A DNA stretch of 64,000 nucleotides from Flammeovirga pacifica (GTDB taxonomy: Bacteria > Bacteroidota > Bacteroidia > Cytophagales > Flammeovirgaceae), in assembly GCF_000807855.2 (NCBI RefSeq), contig NZ_JRYR02000001.1:380619-444618 (forward strand). The letters run 5' to 3'. Made by a program: the position numbers and the translations under genes. The notes beneath the pieces are model-generated. The model saw only the letters and a program-made list of their open reading frames with translations, made no database searches and was not told where the DNA came from. Positions within the stretch are counted from its first letter, which is position 1. The number at the start of each line of letters is the position of its first letter. Shown one piece after another: positions 7,915 to 18,300 of the stretch.

Positions 7915-9306
7915 ATGATAAAGTTAAACAATTCACCAGACTTGAACAATATTTCAAGTCTGGAAGATACTGTATTGCCCAAAAATACATTAAAATCAGA
8001 GGTGAAATACCCTTTTCCACTTTATGTATTTTCAAAGTATATACAAGAGACTCTATTAGAATTACAGGATGTATTTTCATTTGAGAAGCCATACACAGCG
8101 ATGACAACACTTGTTGTTTTAAGTGTAATCATTGGAGGAAAAATGAGGGTGATTGTGAAAAATGGTTGGACTACAATTCCAAGTATTTATACAGCTATTA
8201 TTGGTAACTCAAGTATTGGTAAATCGCCAGCTATCAAAATCATTTTGAAAGTGCTTACTTCTATTAATGAAAAAGAAATAGAAAGGTATGAAGCAAAGAA
8301 AGCAGAATGGGAAGCAGCTATTGCAGGAATGAATGAGACAGAGAAAAGGGAATTTATTTTAGAAAATAAAGAACCTACTCGTAAACGTTTAATCACTTCT
8401 GATGCTACACAAGAATCGTTATGTCATCTATTAGCTAAAGATTCTTTAGTGCTTTTTAAAGATGAGCTGATAGGTTGGCTAAAAAGCATGAATCAATATC
8501 GTCAAGGTGCTGATATTGAGTTTTTCTTGAGTGTATTTAATGGGCTTGTGGGTGAGGTAGATCGTGTAGGTAAGAATTTATATGTGAAAGATCCATTTCT
8601 TTCAATAATAGGAGGAATTCAACCTAGCATTTTGCCTCAACTTACAAAGAATGGAAATGGTGATAATGGATTTTTATATCGAATTCTTTTTGTCATGCCA
8701 GAGAGTGAGAGTGTGAACTACCTCTCAGAGAAAGAGCTTTCTAGTAATCGTTTAGATACGTTCTACAAGAAAATGGAAGGGTTGTATGATGCCTTACAGG
8801 ACGAGGAAATGAGATATATTCCTTTATCTCAGGAGGCAAGAACCTACTTCATCAGTAGCTTCAATCATTATTTGAAAGTAGCATCTGAAACAAAGGATGA
8901 TGCTATTATTTCCGCTTATAAGAAAGTTGGTGATTACATGCCACGTTTTGCATTGTTGCTTGAAGTGCTTCATCAATTATTTGATGATAAACTTGGCGTA
9001 CATGTGGAGAGTATATCGTTAGCAAGCATGGAAAAAGCTAAATTGCTTTGTGATTATTTCATTGGAACCGCAAATGTAGTATTAGAGCAAACTCATGGTA
9101 AATCTACATTACAAGGTAATCATCAATCCTTTTTAGATTTGATACCTGAGAATACGCTTGTAACAACATCTGAACTTCATAAAATCGCAGAACAAGTGGG
9201 CATTAAAACGTCCAACGTCAAAAACAGAGTGCTCCCAAAATTACTTGAAAAAGGGATGCTGAAGAAGACAGATAAAAGGGGGGAATATATCAAAAACGTC
9301 AGCTAG
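7915..9306 (+). CDS. DUF3987 family ATPase (replication protein of mobile elements)
   Basis: 463 aa. The P-loop IIGNSSIGKSPA (about residues 96-107) and a Walker B-like acidic segment in VLFKDELIGWLKS match DUF3987, a helicase/primase-associated ATPase common on Bacteroidota integrative elements and phages. The C-terminus (about 400-463) looks like a winged helix (TTSELHKIAEQVGIKTSNVK). It is the first of two replication-type genes and is followed by inverted repeats that may be its binding region. It probably helps copy the excised circle; the biochemical role of the family is poorly defined, so that is inference. Confidence 0.8.
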   Translation: MIKLNNSPDLNNISSLEDTVLPKNTLKSEVKYPFPLYVFSKYIQETLLELQDVFSFEKPYTAMTTLVVLSVIIGGKMRVIVKNGWTTIPSIYTAIIGNSSIGKSPAIKIILKVLTSINEKEIERYEAKKAEWEAAIAGMNETEKREFILENKEPTRKRLITSDATQESLCHLLAKDSLVLFKDELIGWLKSMNQYRQGADIEFFLSVFNGLVGEVDRVGKNLYVKDPFLSIIGGIQPSILPQLTKNGNGDNGFLYRILFVMPESESVNYLSEKELSSNRLDTFYKKMEGLYDALQDEEMRYIPLSQEARTYFISSFNHYLKVASETKDDAIISAYKKVGDYMPRFALLLEVLHQLFDDKLGVHVESISLASMEKAKLLCDYFIGTANVVLEQTHGKSTLQGNHQSFLDLIPENTLVTTSELHKIAEQVGIKTSNVKNRVLPKLLEKGMLKKTDKRGEYIKNVS

Positions 9307-9422
9307 TGTATACTATGTAGATTATGTATACTAGGGGTGAAAAATACTCATTTCAATATCAAAAACGCAGTTTTTCAAAGGAATGTTAGTCTACATTGTG
9401 TGTATACTATGATGTAGACTAA
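9306..9422. repeat. Inverted repeats with GTATAC cores between the replication genes
   Basis: GTATACTATGTAGATTATGTATAC-like repeats start near 9307. At 9386-9422 TTAGTCTACAT and ATGTAGACTAA frame a spacer that contains GTATAC. The same TTAGTCTACAT...ATGTAGACTAA frame recurs at 12597-12634 and 13537-13574, so it is a specific repeated site of the element. An origin, primase site or operator are all possible. Confidence 0.6.
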
Positions 9423-9450
9423 CACCCAAAAATTAATTAATTCATTTAAT

Positions 9451-10608
9451 ATGACATTTTCAAATCAAAAAACATGGAGTATCCGGCTTGATACTCGAAG
9501 GGGAGATCACACCCCAAAGAAAGTGATATGCCCCAATTGTGGGAAGAAAAAATTAGTAAGATATTTCAATTTTGAAACCAATGAATACCTCCAAAATGAT
9601 GAAGGAAGGTGTGACCGCCAAGAGAAATGTGGTTATCATAAAAAGCCTACTTATTCTAAAAATGATGTGATCTTTCGACCTAAAAAGATTACTGTCAAAG
9701 AAGAGTTTGATATCCTAGAGAAGCGGTTACTTTATCAGCAAAAAGGAGAAAGTCAGTTTAGTAATTCAATAATTAACAAATTCGGGACGGGTGCTTATTG
9801 GCATGTAAATACTCTCTATAATTTGAGTGCTTACAATTTCAAATCGAATCATTCTTTGGATGATGCAGTGATGTTCTGGCAAATCGATAAGCAGAACCGA
9901 ATTCGCACTGCTAAAATAATGAAATACGACCAACAATTGAAACGAGTGAAGAGTGGATATTCAACGGATTGGTTACATAGTATTTTAATGAAAGAAGGAA
10001 AACTAAACTCAAACTTTCACTTAAAGCAATGCTTCTTTGGAGAACACCTATTGAATCAAGATTTGAATAAAACTATTGCTATTGTAGAGTCTGCAAAAAC
10101 AACGTTACTGGGGGAACTTTGGAAGCCACAATATACATGGTTATCGACAGAAGGATTGAATGGTTTGACCCTTGATAAAGCAGAAGCATTAATAGGTCGA
10201 AAGGTAATTCTAATACCTGATTTTAGTGAACAATCCAGAGAACTATGGAAAGAAAAAGCAAAGGATATCCAATTGAAATACCAAGTGGATATACAGCTCT
10301 CAAACATAGGAGAATCATTAAATGACGGATCTGATTTAGCCGATCTAATCCTAAGTGACAAAGAAATAATCAATAGTATCAAACAACGTTTTGGCAACGA
10401 CTTAATGCTACACCCTAAAAATATAGTAGGACTTTATAAACCACTGTTTAAGAGTGGATATTCATATTCTTTTATGGATATGCAGGATATTTTAAGTGGT
10501 TGTAATACAGGTGTATATCCTGTATATCCATGTATGGATAAAGTAATGGTCTCATTAATAGAATGGGGTTGCAAAGAAATAATTAATGATAACAAAATAA
10601 TATTTTAA
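9451..10608 (+). CDS. Zinc-finger / Toprim-like primase protein (DUF6371-like)
   Basis: 385 aa. The N-terminus carries a probable zinc site, CPNCGKKKLVRYF followed by CDRQEKCGYH. The middle (about 205-300) has the order of a Toprim-like domain: TIAIVESAKTTLLGE, a STEGLNG turn, then VILIPDFSEQ in the place of the usual acidic DxD. This matches, from memory, Bacteroidota DUF6371 proteins that follow DUF3987 genes on mobile elements. It probably acts as a primase or DNA-processing partner of the preceding ATPase. The next gene begins 2 bases after its stop, so they are co-transcribed. Confidence 0.7.
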   Translation: MTFSNQKTWSIRLDTRRGDHTPKKVICPNCGKKKLVRYFNFETNEYLQNDEGRCDRQEKCGYHKKPTYSKNDVIFRPKKITVKEEFDILEKRLLYQQKGESQFSNSIINKFGTGAYWHVNTLYNLSAYNFKSNHSLDDAVMFWQIDKQNRIRTAKIMKYDQQLKRVKSGYSTDWLHSILMKEGKLNSNFHLKQCFFGEHLLNQDLNKTIAIVESAKTTLLGELWKPQYTWLSTEGLNGLTLDKAEALIGRKVILIPDFSEQSRELWKEKAKDIQLKYQVDIQLSNIGESLNDGSDLADLILSDKEIINSIKQRFGNDLMLHPKNIVGLYKPLFKSGYSYSFMDMQDILSGCNTGVYPVYPCMDKVMVSLIEWGCKEIINDNKIIF

Positions 10609-10609
10609 A

Positions 10610-11638
10610 ATGAGAAAAATTGAATTAGCAAACTATATAAAATTGGTTGATAGTTATGCTGAATTATTAGAATCAAGACCTTATGGAATGCGTTATAAGG
10701 CACTCTACAAAACAGTTCATGTATTGGTTTATTTTCTACCAATTATGAGTATTTGCTCAGGAGTCTGGTTTGTGAAATCAACATTTGATTTACTCTTTCA
10801 GCCTATGGTTGCATTAATCACTTCAGGGATTGTGATATTGATTTGGGAGTATGCAAAGTCAGTGAGTATTTCGTCTTTGTTTCAATCCAAATACAGAAAA
10901 GAACCTATTGGTCTATTGACAATATTAGCACTGCTATTTAGTTTAGGAAGTATCTATTTTTCATGTAAGGGAATTGATCAATGGTATGTTGAAGTAAAAT
11001 TGGATACGACTGAAATAACAGCAAACTATGCATCTGAAAAAAGTTCATTGGATAGTATCGCTGATACAAGGAAAAGTTTCTATGAAATAAAGCTTTTGCA
11101 TTTGGATAAGGCAAGTAAGAAACGCTGGGGACAGATGCTTTCAAAGGAAGAAAATCTAAGGGTTTTACAGTATGAAGATCGTTTAAGACAAATTGATTTA
11201 AACCTTCAAAATGATAAAAAGAAGCTAGAAGACACCTATCAAACTAATCTTAAGAAGCTAAGGAATGAAAGTGAAGAACCTAGAATTATTTTGGTGATAT
11301 TATTCCTTCTCATTGACTTAGGAATTGCATTTGGTTATTGGTTTATCGTCTACTATCAATATCAATCTGTCAATGAACTTTCCACGCTTATTAAAATAAA
11401 GCCAGATTGGAAAACAGCTTTGACAACACTACATCAAGAACTACATGACCATGACATAAAACATGGAAATTATAACGATAAAGGCGGTTTGCCTAGTACC
11501 GACCCTCTTTCTTCAATCAAAGAAAAAGAAGAAGCACTCTTGTCTGCAATACATAATGGATGCAGAGACATGAGGAAACTATGCAGTTTAGGGTTTAATC
11601 CCTCACAAGTTAAACAAGCTCTAAAGGAGCAAAACTAA
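10610..11638 (+). CDS. Integral membrane protein with coiled coil, unknown function
   Basis: 342 aa. Three hydrophobic helices lie near the N-terminus (about 38-60, 64-86 and 98-118). A long charged helical stretch (about 130-222) is followed by a fourth membrane helix (RIILVILFLLIDLGIAFGYW) and a soluble tail of about 90 residues. It begins 2 bases after the primase-like gene. Membrane proteins in this place on mobile elements are sometimes entry-exclusion or anchoring proteins, but no family is recognised. The tail ends in FNPSQVKQALKEQ, which may be a small helical DNA- or protein-binding end. Confidence 0.65.
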   Translation: MRKIELANYIKLVDSYAELLESRPYGMRYKALYKTVHVLVYFLPIMSICSGVWFVKSTFDLLFQPMVALITSGIVILIWEYAKSVSISSLFQSKYRKEPIGLLTILALLFSLGSIYFSCKGIDQWYVEVKLDTTEITANYASEKSSLDSIADTRKSFYEIKLLHLDKASKKRWGQMLSKEENLRVLQYEDRLRQIDLNLQNDKKKLEDTYQTNLKKLRNESEEPRIILVILFLLIDLGIAFGYWFIVYYQYQSVNELSTLIKIKPDWKTALTTLHQELHDHDIKHGNYNDKGGLPSTDPLSSIKEKEEALLSAIHNGCRDMRKLCSLGFNPSQVKQALKEQN

Positions 11639-11649
11639 TTTCATTACAA

Positions 11650-12306
11650 ATGGAAAAATTACAAGAACAAGTGATAGCCCTCTATGAAGAAGGGCTGTCC
11701 TATCGCAAAATTGGGGCAGAAGTAGGTTTGTCTCACGGAAAAGTAGGAGAGATCATAAGAGGAAGAGCCTCTTTGAAAGGAAATCCTCCTATGGATGGAA
11801 CAGAACATGAACAGATTCATGATGATTTTGTTCCAACAGAATCGACTTCTAAGAAGTTGAAGAAAAAGTCTAAAAAAGACAAGGAAGCTAAAGCCATGAA
11901 AAAACAAATGGCTAAGATGCAAAGCGAGTTACAGTTTTATAAAGATGAGCTTGAAAAGAGTAAATCCAAAACGCAGGAGTTAAATGGTGCCTTAGAATTT
12001 CAAGAAAAAGAAGGAAAACTTCAACAAGAAATAATAGAGCACTTTGAAGAAATATTAGCTGTAGATGGAGTATCAATGTGCAATGAAGAGGTGTTGCATG
12101 TGTTTAATGAGCTTTGGGATTGGAAAAGGGAGGTCTCAGAAGCACCAAAACTCTTTAAAGCATTCAAAGAAGAGTATTTCCTCGTTGTCAAGCTTTCGGA
12201 TTACTTTGAACAAGGACTAAGAAAATTTGACGAAAACAACTCTTTAGAGACAGTTAAGTTTAACTTCTCACCAGAAGTAGTAACAGAAATCGAATCATTC
12301 ATTTAA
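11650..12306 (+). CDS. Helix-turn-helix plus coiled-coil DNA-binding protein
   Basis: 218 aa. Residues 1-40 (VIALYEEGLSYRKIGAEVGL then SHGKVGEIIRG) form a resolvase/Hin-like helix-turn-helix. It is followed by a lysine-rich linker (KKLKKKSKKDKEAKAMKK) and a coiled coil of about 60 residues. The layout suggests a DNA-binding protein that dimerises through the coil, for example a partition, copy-control or regulatory factor. It is 11 bases after the membrane protein gene and 12 before the next small gene, so it belongs to the same operon. No catalytic residues for recombination are seen. Confidence 0.6.
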   Translation: MEKLQEQVIALYEEGLSYRKIGAEVGLSHGKVGEIIRGRASLKGNPPMDGTEHEQIHDDFVPTESTSKKLKKKSKKDKEAKAMKKQMAKMQSELQFYKDELEKSKSKTQELNGALEFQEKEGKLQQEIIEHFEEILAVDGVSMCNEEVLHVFNELWDWKREVSEAPKLFKAFKEEYFLVVKLSDYFEQGLRKFDENNSLETVKFNFSPEVVTEIESFI

Positions 12307-12318
12307 AACCGAAAAACA

Positions 12319-12528
12319 ATGCTTAATCTTTTTTTAAAGAACCATATCAATCAAGAAGAAGAATTCAACAACGAAGAGTCAATAGTAGATGTTGAAGCAG
12401 ATCAAACGGAAATCATAGATGACACTTCAGAAGATAAAGAGTCAGAAGAACCACTTTCAGGAGGTTTTACAGATGATTATTACCGATTATTGGAGAAAAA
12501 AAGAAGTACAGAAATTTATATAAAATAG
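12319..12528 (+). CDS. Small acidic protein, unknown
   Basis: 69 aa, very rich in E and D in its middle (EEEFNNEESIVDVEADQTEI), with a basic end. It follows the helix-turn-helix gene by 12 bases and precedes a strong terminator, so it is the last gene of the replication operon. An acidic partner of the basic coiled-coil protein is one possibility. No family recognised. Confidence 0.5.
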   Translation: MLNLFLKNHINQEEEFNNEESIVDVEADQTEIIDDTSEDKESEEPLSGGFTDDYYRLLEKKRSTEIYIK

Positions 12529-12550
12529 TACTAGCTTTTATCCCATTTTT

Positions 12551-12585
12551 AGAGCAGATTTTCCGCAAGGAGGTCTGCTCTTTTA
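12551..12585 (+). terminator. Terminator of the element's replication operon
   Basis: Eight-pair stem AGAGCAGA / TCTGCTCT with a 15-base loop and a TTTT tail, 23 bases after the last stop codon. Confidence 0.8.
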
Positions 12586-12596
12586 GTTTTATACAG

Positions 12597-12704
12597 TTAG
12601 TCTACATTGAAGTATACACCGTAATGTAGACTAACTTTTATCTAAAAACTGTAAATACAGCTCAAAATTGAAGGTTTTGAGGAGTTAGTATACAAAATAT
12701 ACAT
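12597..12704. repeat. Direct repeat unit A (about 108 bp) left of the phosphoesterase gene
   Basis: This unit matches 13537-13644 in the same orientation with few differences and a constant offset of 940. It starts with the TTAGTCTACAT / ATGTAGACTAA inverted repeat around TTGAAGTATACACC, continues through AAATACAG and TCAAAATTGAA, and ends near TTAGTATAC. The pair brackets a single gene. Confidence 0.8.
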
Positions 12705-12766
12705 AGTATACAGTATTTTTTTTAAACTTATTTAAAGATCTATTACATGATGAAGGAAATCAAAAA

Positions 12767-13519
12767 TTATAAATCAATGACCTTATCAAAATCAAAACTT
12801 TGATGTTCTCCCAATTGTACATACCCCAATTGATTAGTGATCATTTGTGTATTTCCAATTTGAAAATCCATCATATTGCGGTGGCTATGACCGTATATCC
12901 AGTATTGAACTGTATTTTCAAGGATAAAATCTGTCTTATCAACACAAAATGCCTGATTTAAAATACTACCATAGAAGTCGGGGTGGTTACATTCTTTACT
13001 TGGTAGATGATGTGTAATGACGATCTTATTTTTAGGTTTATTAATTTCAGATTGAAGGAAATTAAAACACTTTTCATGTATGTCATTATACTTTTCAATA
13101 TCTATTAATTCACCATTATATTTGATACGATGAAAATCATTCATTCTACGTTCGATGATGGTATTATGTGGTGAAACCTTAGACCAAAGCGTAGAAAAAA
13201 TCAAGCGATAACCATCAATCACTGTAGAGTAGTTATTAACTAAATGAACATTGGGTAGTATATCCATGCAATAATAGTCTAGTGTAATACTTAAATCAAA
13301 CCCGTTATAATATTCATGGTTGCCAGGAATCAAAAATACACGTTTAAATTGTGTGGATACTTTTTGTATAAAATCCAATTCAGCAAAGTCTTGATCTAAG
13401 TAATAGGTATCACCTGCAATAATTAATATATCTCCTTCAACTTCTAACGGATTTTCTTTTATCCATTTTCGGTTTTCCTCAAATTCAAGGTGTAAGTCAG
13501 AGCAAATTTGGATTTTCAT
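12767..13519 (-). CDS. Calcineurin-like metallophosphoesterase
   Basis: 250 aa. The metal-binding set is complete: SDLHLEF (D8, H10), AGDTYY, GNHEYYNG, THHLPS and YGHSHRN. The family hydrolyses phosphomono- or diesters with two metals; the substrate is unknown. It is the only leftward gene in this part of the island and sits alone between two direct repeats of about 108 bp, like a cassette added or kept by recombination between them. Recombination between the repeats would delete it cleanly. A nucleotide second-messenger or nucleic-acid target in defence is possible but not shown. Confidence 0.88.
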   Translation of the reverse strand: MKIQICSDLHLEFEENRKWIKENPLEVEGDILIIAGDTYYLDQDFAELDFIQKVSTQFKRVFLIPGNHEYYNGFDLSITLDYYCMDILPNVHLVNNYSTVIDGYRLIFSTLWSKVSPHNTIIERRMNDFHRIKYNGELIDIEKYNDIHEKCFNFLQSEINKPKNKIVITHHLPSKECNHPDFYGSILNQAFCVDKTDFILENTVQYWIYGHSHRNMMDFQIGNTQMITNQLGYVQLGEHQSFDFDKVIDL

Positions 13520-13536
13520 AACGTAAAATTTAGGAC

Positions 13537-13644
13537 TTAGTCTACATTGAAGTATACACCGTAATGTAGACTAACTTTGACTTAAAAACTCTAAATACAG
13601 TTCAAAATTGAATGTTTTGGGAAGTTAGTATACGAAATATATAG
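13537..13644. repeat. Direct repeat unit B right of the phosphoesterase gene
   Basis: Second copy of the unit at 12597-12704. Similarity stops near 13642, immediately before TTACCCCAATAGTTTGGAC and the broken helicase frame. The repeat end therefore coincides with the backbone/cargo junction. Confidence 0.8.
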
Positions 13645-13670
13645 TTACCCCAATAGTTTGGACTGTCTAA

Positions 13671-15224
13671 GCGGAAAAGAAGGATCAACGTATTCTGGTA
13701 TTCGCAGAGCGTAGAGATACTTTGGATGCCTTGCAGGAAAAATTACAAGCAGATTTTTCATTGAAAGAGGCAGCCATTAGAATGTTTCATGGTGGTTTGA
13801 ATGATATTCAACAACAAGAAGCCGTAGAAGATTTTGGTAAAGAAGACTCTGCTGTTCGTTTGTTTTTAGCTTCTGATGCTGGTTCTCAAGGGGTCAATCT
13901 TCATTATTACTGTAATGTGATGTTCAATTACGACATTCCTTGGTCGTTAATCACTTTAGAGCAGCGTAACGGACGTATTGATCGTTTCGGTCAGCAAAAT
14001 ACACCTTACATTTATTATTTAGTCGCCAATTCTGGTTTGGATGGCGTAAAAGATGATCTTCATATCGTCAATAAATTAACAGACAAAGAAGAAGAGGTAC
14101 ATAGTACTTTGGGAGATGCGGGCTCTGTAATGCATCTCTACAATACAGACAAAGAAGTAGAATATGTTGCAGAAGCGATTACTGACAACAATCAGGCTTT
14201 TTTAGAGAAAGAAGAAACGTATGGATATGCACAGGAGGAAGAAGGAGATAGCTTTGATTTAGCAGCTTTCCTTGAGGAAGAAAGTACTCCATTAACGCTT
14301 CCTGATGCAAAAGAAGATAACAGAGGGGATGATATCAAATTCTATAAAGATGACGACGAGTATTTCCAACGTCTGATTGGTTATCTAATAGACAAAGAAA
14401 TGCTTTCGGAAGAAGACATTCATATCGGTTCGGATAATATGATCTCCATAAGAAATACGGAGGCCTTACAAGATATATTGTATGATTTACCAAAAGAAGC
14501 GAAGCCATCTGTAGGTGAGTCGTATAAACTTACTACTGATAAAGAGGCAATACAAAGAGGTATTGAGGAAGCGAGAAGGAAAAAAGGAGAATGGCCCAAG
14601 TGGCAAGTGTTGTACGACCTACATCCTTTAGTGAAAGTTTTGATGAACCGTTTGGTGGGTAGTATTGATAAGGATTCTGCTTTGGCGATCAAAACCACTA
14701 AAGTTAACGAAGGGACATCGCACTATATTTTCCATGGGCAGGTTTCTAATGCGTTAGGGCAGCCCGTACTTTCAGAGTTCTTAGTAGTGTCTATAGGCAC
14801 TATGGGTAATCTTATAGGTAAACCTATGGCCTTAGAAGATTGGTTAAGACAGCATCCTATCCATGAAGAAACGTATACAAGAGAGATTACAGAAGCAGAC
14901 TTATCGAAAGTACAAGAGAACTTAGATATGGCTTGTATGATGGCAAAAACTCCTTATCTATTTGAAAAACAGACCAACAGACAGTTTGAGATGGAGGAGC
15001 GTATGAAGGAATATCAAGTGAAGTTGGAAGAGTGGAGAGAGAAATCTCATGCCACACTTGAAATGAAATTTGAGGAGACAAGCAGCACCATTTTAAAGCG
15101 TAAAAAGGAAAAAATGGATAAAGAGATCAATGCTATCTCTGATGAAACTTCTCAATATTTCAACGATATGGCTACCCTATCCAATGAACCTTATCTAAAA
15201 TTGTTGGCAGTAGCCTTTCATTAA
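13671..15224 (+). pseudogene. SNF2-family helicase, C-terminal half only (DrmD-like)
   Basis: The frame opens right after a TAA at 13668-13670 and starts abruptly at KKDQRILVFAERRDTL, the first strand of the helicase C domain. The rest of that domain is present: FHGGLND, ASDAGSQGVNLHYY, FNYDIPWSL and EQRNGRIDRFGQ (motifs IV-VI). The N-terminal ATPase half with the P-loop and DEAH box is missing upstream. A C-terminal region of about 350 aa follows and is intact to the stop. Full-length relatives should be about 900-1100 aa. No proper start exists (TTG at 13722 is the first alternative), so I call it a 5'-truncated pseudogene. Its place before a large methyltransferase matches drmD-drmMI of class 1 DISARM. 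The fragment cannot hydrolyse ATP by itself. Confidence 0.8.
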
Positions 15225-15228
15225 TATT

Positions 15229-15346
15229 CCACGATTGAAATCGTGGGCTTATGATGTGAGAGGTGCATCAACAGCCCATGAATTCATTCATGGGTGAAGT
15301 AAAAGAAATAAACATCCCATCAACAACCCATGATTTCAATCGTGGG
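15229..15346. repeat. Three REP-like palindromes (copies 5-7) in the helicase-methyltransferase gap
   Basis: The cores are CCACGATTGAAATCGTGG (15229-15246), CCCATGAATTCATTCATGGG (15275-15294) and CCCATGATTTCAATCGTGGG (15327-15346). Each is flanked by CATCA- or TGATG-like trinucleotides as around the RAYT hairpins. The last two extend the methyltransferase frame upstream of its likely start. Confidence 0.8.
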
Positions 15347-15349
15347 CGT

Positions 15350-18300
15350 ATGATGGAGAAAAAATACATTATGCTAAAATTCATTCACAATCACGGAGAT
15401 TTCTTCACCTCCAACTATTTTGATGATAACCTGATCAGTAAAGTAAAAGCAAAATCAGGGTATGCAGAAGAAGACCTTAAAGAGTTACAAAAAAAGGTAG
15501 GTCGCTTAAAAGAAGATTACTTTAACTTTAAGAAAGAGTACATCGGTTTACGCCGACCAAAAGATAAGATTAATGCCACGCACACGTTTCATACCAAGCT
15601 ATTGAAAGCATTGGGGTATGAAGCTGAACCTAAAGATTACAACGAATTATTTTTATTGAACGATGATCAAGGTATTCCTGTAAGGCATAAGTTGTACAGA
15701 GCAGATCATCCACATTTGTTTGTGATGGAAATGCAAGCGATGGTGCAAGAAGGTGATGTGCCTCCTAAAGGGCTTTTCGAGCAAAAATACGTGGACGAAG
15801 ACCCAGTAAACGACCAAGTGAAGTTGGAGTTTAATCAGCGTTCACAACGATATACTGCAAGCCAATGGGAAAATGTATTTACTGTTCCCGAAGATATTGA
15901 TATTTCACCTGCCATTATAAACCAAGCCATAGGAGAGTTGTTTTTGTTGGATCAAAAAGAACGCCCTCAATATGTATTGCTCTTGGCAGGAAATCAGGTG
16001 TTTTTAATGCGTGATGACAAATGGGGCAGAGGAAGCTATTTACAGTTCGATTTGGAAATGCTTTTTGATGAAGCGACTAACAATAAAGGGTATTATGCCC
16101 TGTTGTACTTCATGATTTCCAAAGAGAAATTGGCTCCCGATGCAGACGTTATTCTGATGGATCAATTGGATGAAGAATCCCATAAAAGTGCTTATGCAGT
16201 AACAAAAGACCTAAAAGAAGGCGTAATAAAAGCCGTAGAAGGTCTTGCCAATGAAGCCGTATATTATCTCTCAAAAAACACATCATCAGCCCATGATTTC
16301 AATCATGGGTCACAAGATGTAGATGCATATCATGGGTCACCACGAATAAATTCGTGGGCTGATGATGGGAATACCAACGTGTCATTAAATGCAGACGACC
16401 TCAAAAACGATTGCCTTACCGTAGTCTATCGTTTGTTGTTTATTTTCTTTGCAGAATCTCGCCCAGAGTTAGGCATCCTCCCTATGGACGATGAAGTCTA
16501 CAAGAAAGGGTATTCTTTAGATATGCTGCGCGATTTGGAGCAAACGCCCTTAAATACCGATGCTCACCGTAACGGCTACTTCTTCCACGATTCTATTGCA
16601 CAACTTTTTGCTTTATTAAAAGGAGGTTACCGCAAAGAAGATGCTATTAATAAAACGGGCAACAACCGTAGTTTCTCTATGAAACCGTTGGATAGCCCAA
16701 TGTTTGATGACGGGCATTTTAAAGTATTAGAAGGCGTTCGTTTCCGTAATTATGTATGGCAAGAGATCATACAGCAATTATCTCTTTCTCAGAAGCAGAA
16801 AGGAAAGCAGAGAGGTAGAATTTCTTATGCCAACTTGGGTGTAAACCAGTTGGGTAGTGTGTACGAGAGCTTATTGGCCTTTAGAGGTTTCTTTGCAGAA
16901 GAAGAAATGATAGAGGTACACAGAGCCAAGAAAGCCAAAGAGACTTCGGAGAAAGTAGTGCGTGAAGATGGTTCTTTCTTAGTGCCTCGTAGCCGTAGGG
17001 ACGAGTTTAAGGAAACGGAAATCTACCAAGAGGAAAACGGAGAGGACAAAAGAATTTTACAGGGTACATTCTTGTACCGTTTGAGTGGGCGTGACCGACA
17101 AAAATCGGCTTCTTTTTATACACCGGAAGTCTTGACCCAAACCACTGTAAAATATACCCTAAAGCCTATTTTAGAACGATTGGAACAAGGGGAGATTCGT
17201 GCCAAAGATTTACTAGAAATGAAAGTGCTTGAGCCTGCTATGGGTGCAGCGGCTTTCCATAACGAAGTGATCAATCAATTGGCAGAAGTGTATTTGGAAA
17301 CAAGGCAGAAGGAGAAGAGAGCCAATGATGATAAAAATTGGAAAGTACCTCCGGGCAACTACCAAGATGAACTCCAAAAGGTGAAAGCCTATATTGCCAC
17401 CAACAATGTGTATGGCATGGATTTAAACCCTACTGCCGTTGAATTGGGGAAACTGTCGTTATGGCTCAATGTAATTCATAAGGGCATGGAACCGCCTTTC
17501 TTTGGGTATCGATTAGGGGCAGGTAATGCCACTGTAGGGGCTTGGTTGCGTGCTTATAAAAAAGACGATATTGAATTTATACCTGTGGGCAATACAGGTA
17601 AAAAATGGGAGAAAAAAGAATGGTGGGCCAAAGCACCCCGTAAACTTTCTTTCTTAAAAGGTGAAGGTACAATCAACCGTAAAACAGGAGAGGTGTATCA
17701 TTTCCTTTTGGCAGATAAGGGCATGTTGGCAGCTGCAGATCATAAAGAATTGTCGAAACGTTTTCCTGAAGCGAGTAAAAAAGCCAAAGAGATGCGTTTG
17801 GAATGGTTGCTTCCTGCTAGAGCCGATGAACGCCAACGCTTAGAACGTATCTCTGCCAAAATTGATGCCTTATTGGTGGAATGGTCGGAACAACAAAAAG
17901 CTATCAATAGACTAACGGCTTCTACCGAAAAGATTTGGGGAATGCGTGAAAGTCATGAAGAACAAATGGCGTTGGATACCACCGACTACGAACAGAAAGA
18001 ACGCCTCATACAAACGCGTGACCTGAGCAATTCTCCTTACCACAAAATTAAAAGGGTAATGGACTATTGGTGTGCTTTATGGTATTGGGATCTCAAAGAT
18101 ATTGAAGACCTCCCGACCCGTACACAATGGCTCACCGATATTGAAGCGATTCTTTCTCTAACCCATGATTTAAATCATGGGCTAATGACGGACGACATAT
18201 CAACAGCCCATGACTTCAATCGTGGGCTAAGATCGAAAGCCTCCCAACGCGATTTCGAAAAACAGGTCCTCGACCAAGCCAAAAAGCTCAAAGCAGGACA

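Noticed and set aside
13722-15224. Complete helicase gene starting at TTG 13722
   Set aside because: The encoded protein has motifs IV-VI but lacks the P-loop and DEAH half, and coding similarity continues upstream of the TTG to a stop at 13668.
15229-15346. Terminator for the helicase fragment
   Set aside because: The hairpins are REP copies, not followed by T runs, and face both ways.
15263-15349. Longer start of the methyltransferase at GTG 15263
   Set aside because: The added 29 codons run through two REP palindromes and contain the same HDFNRG-type peptide, so the open frame is more likely a by-product of repeat insertion than a real N-terminus.
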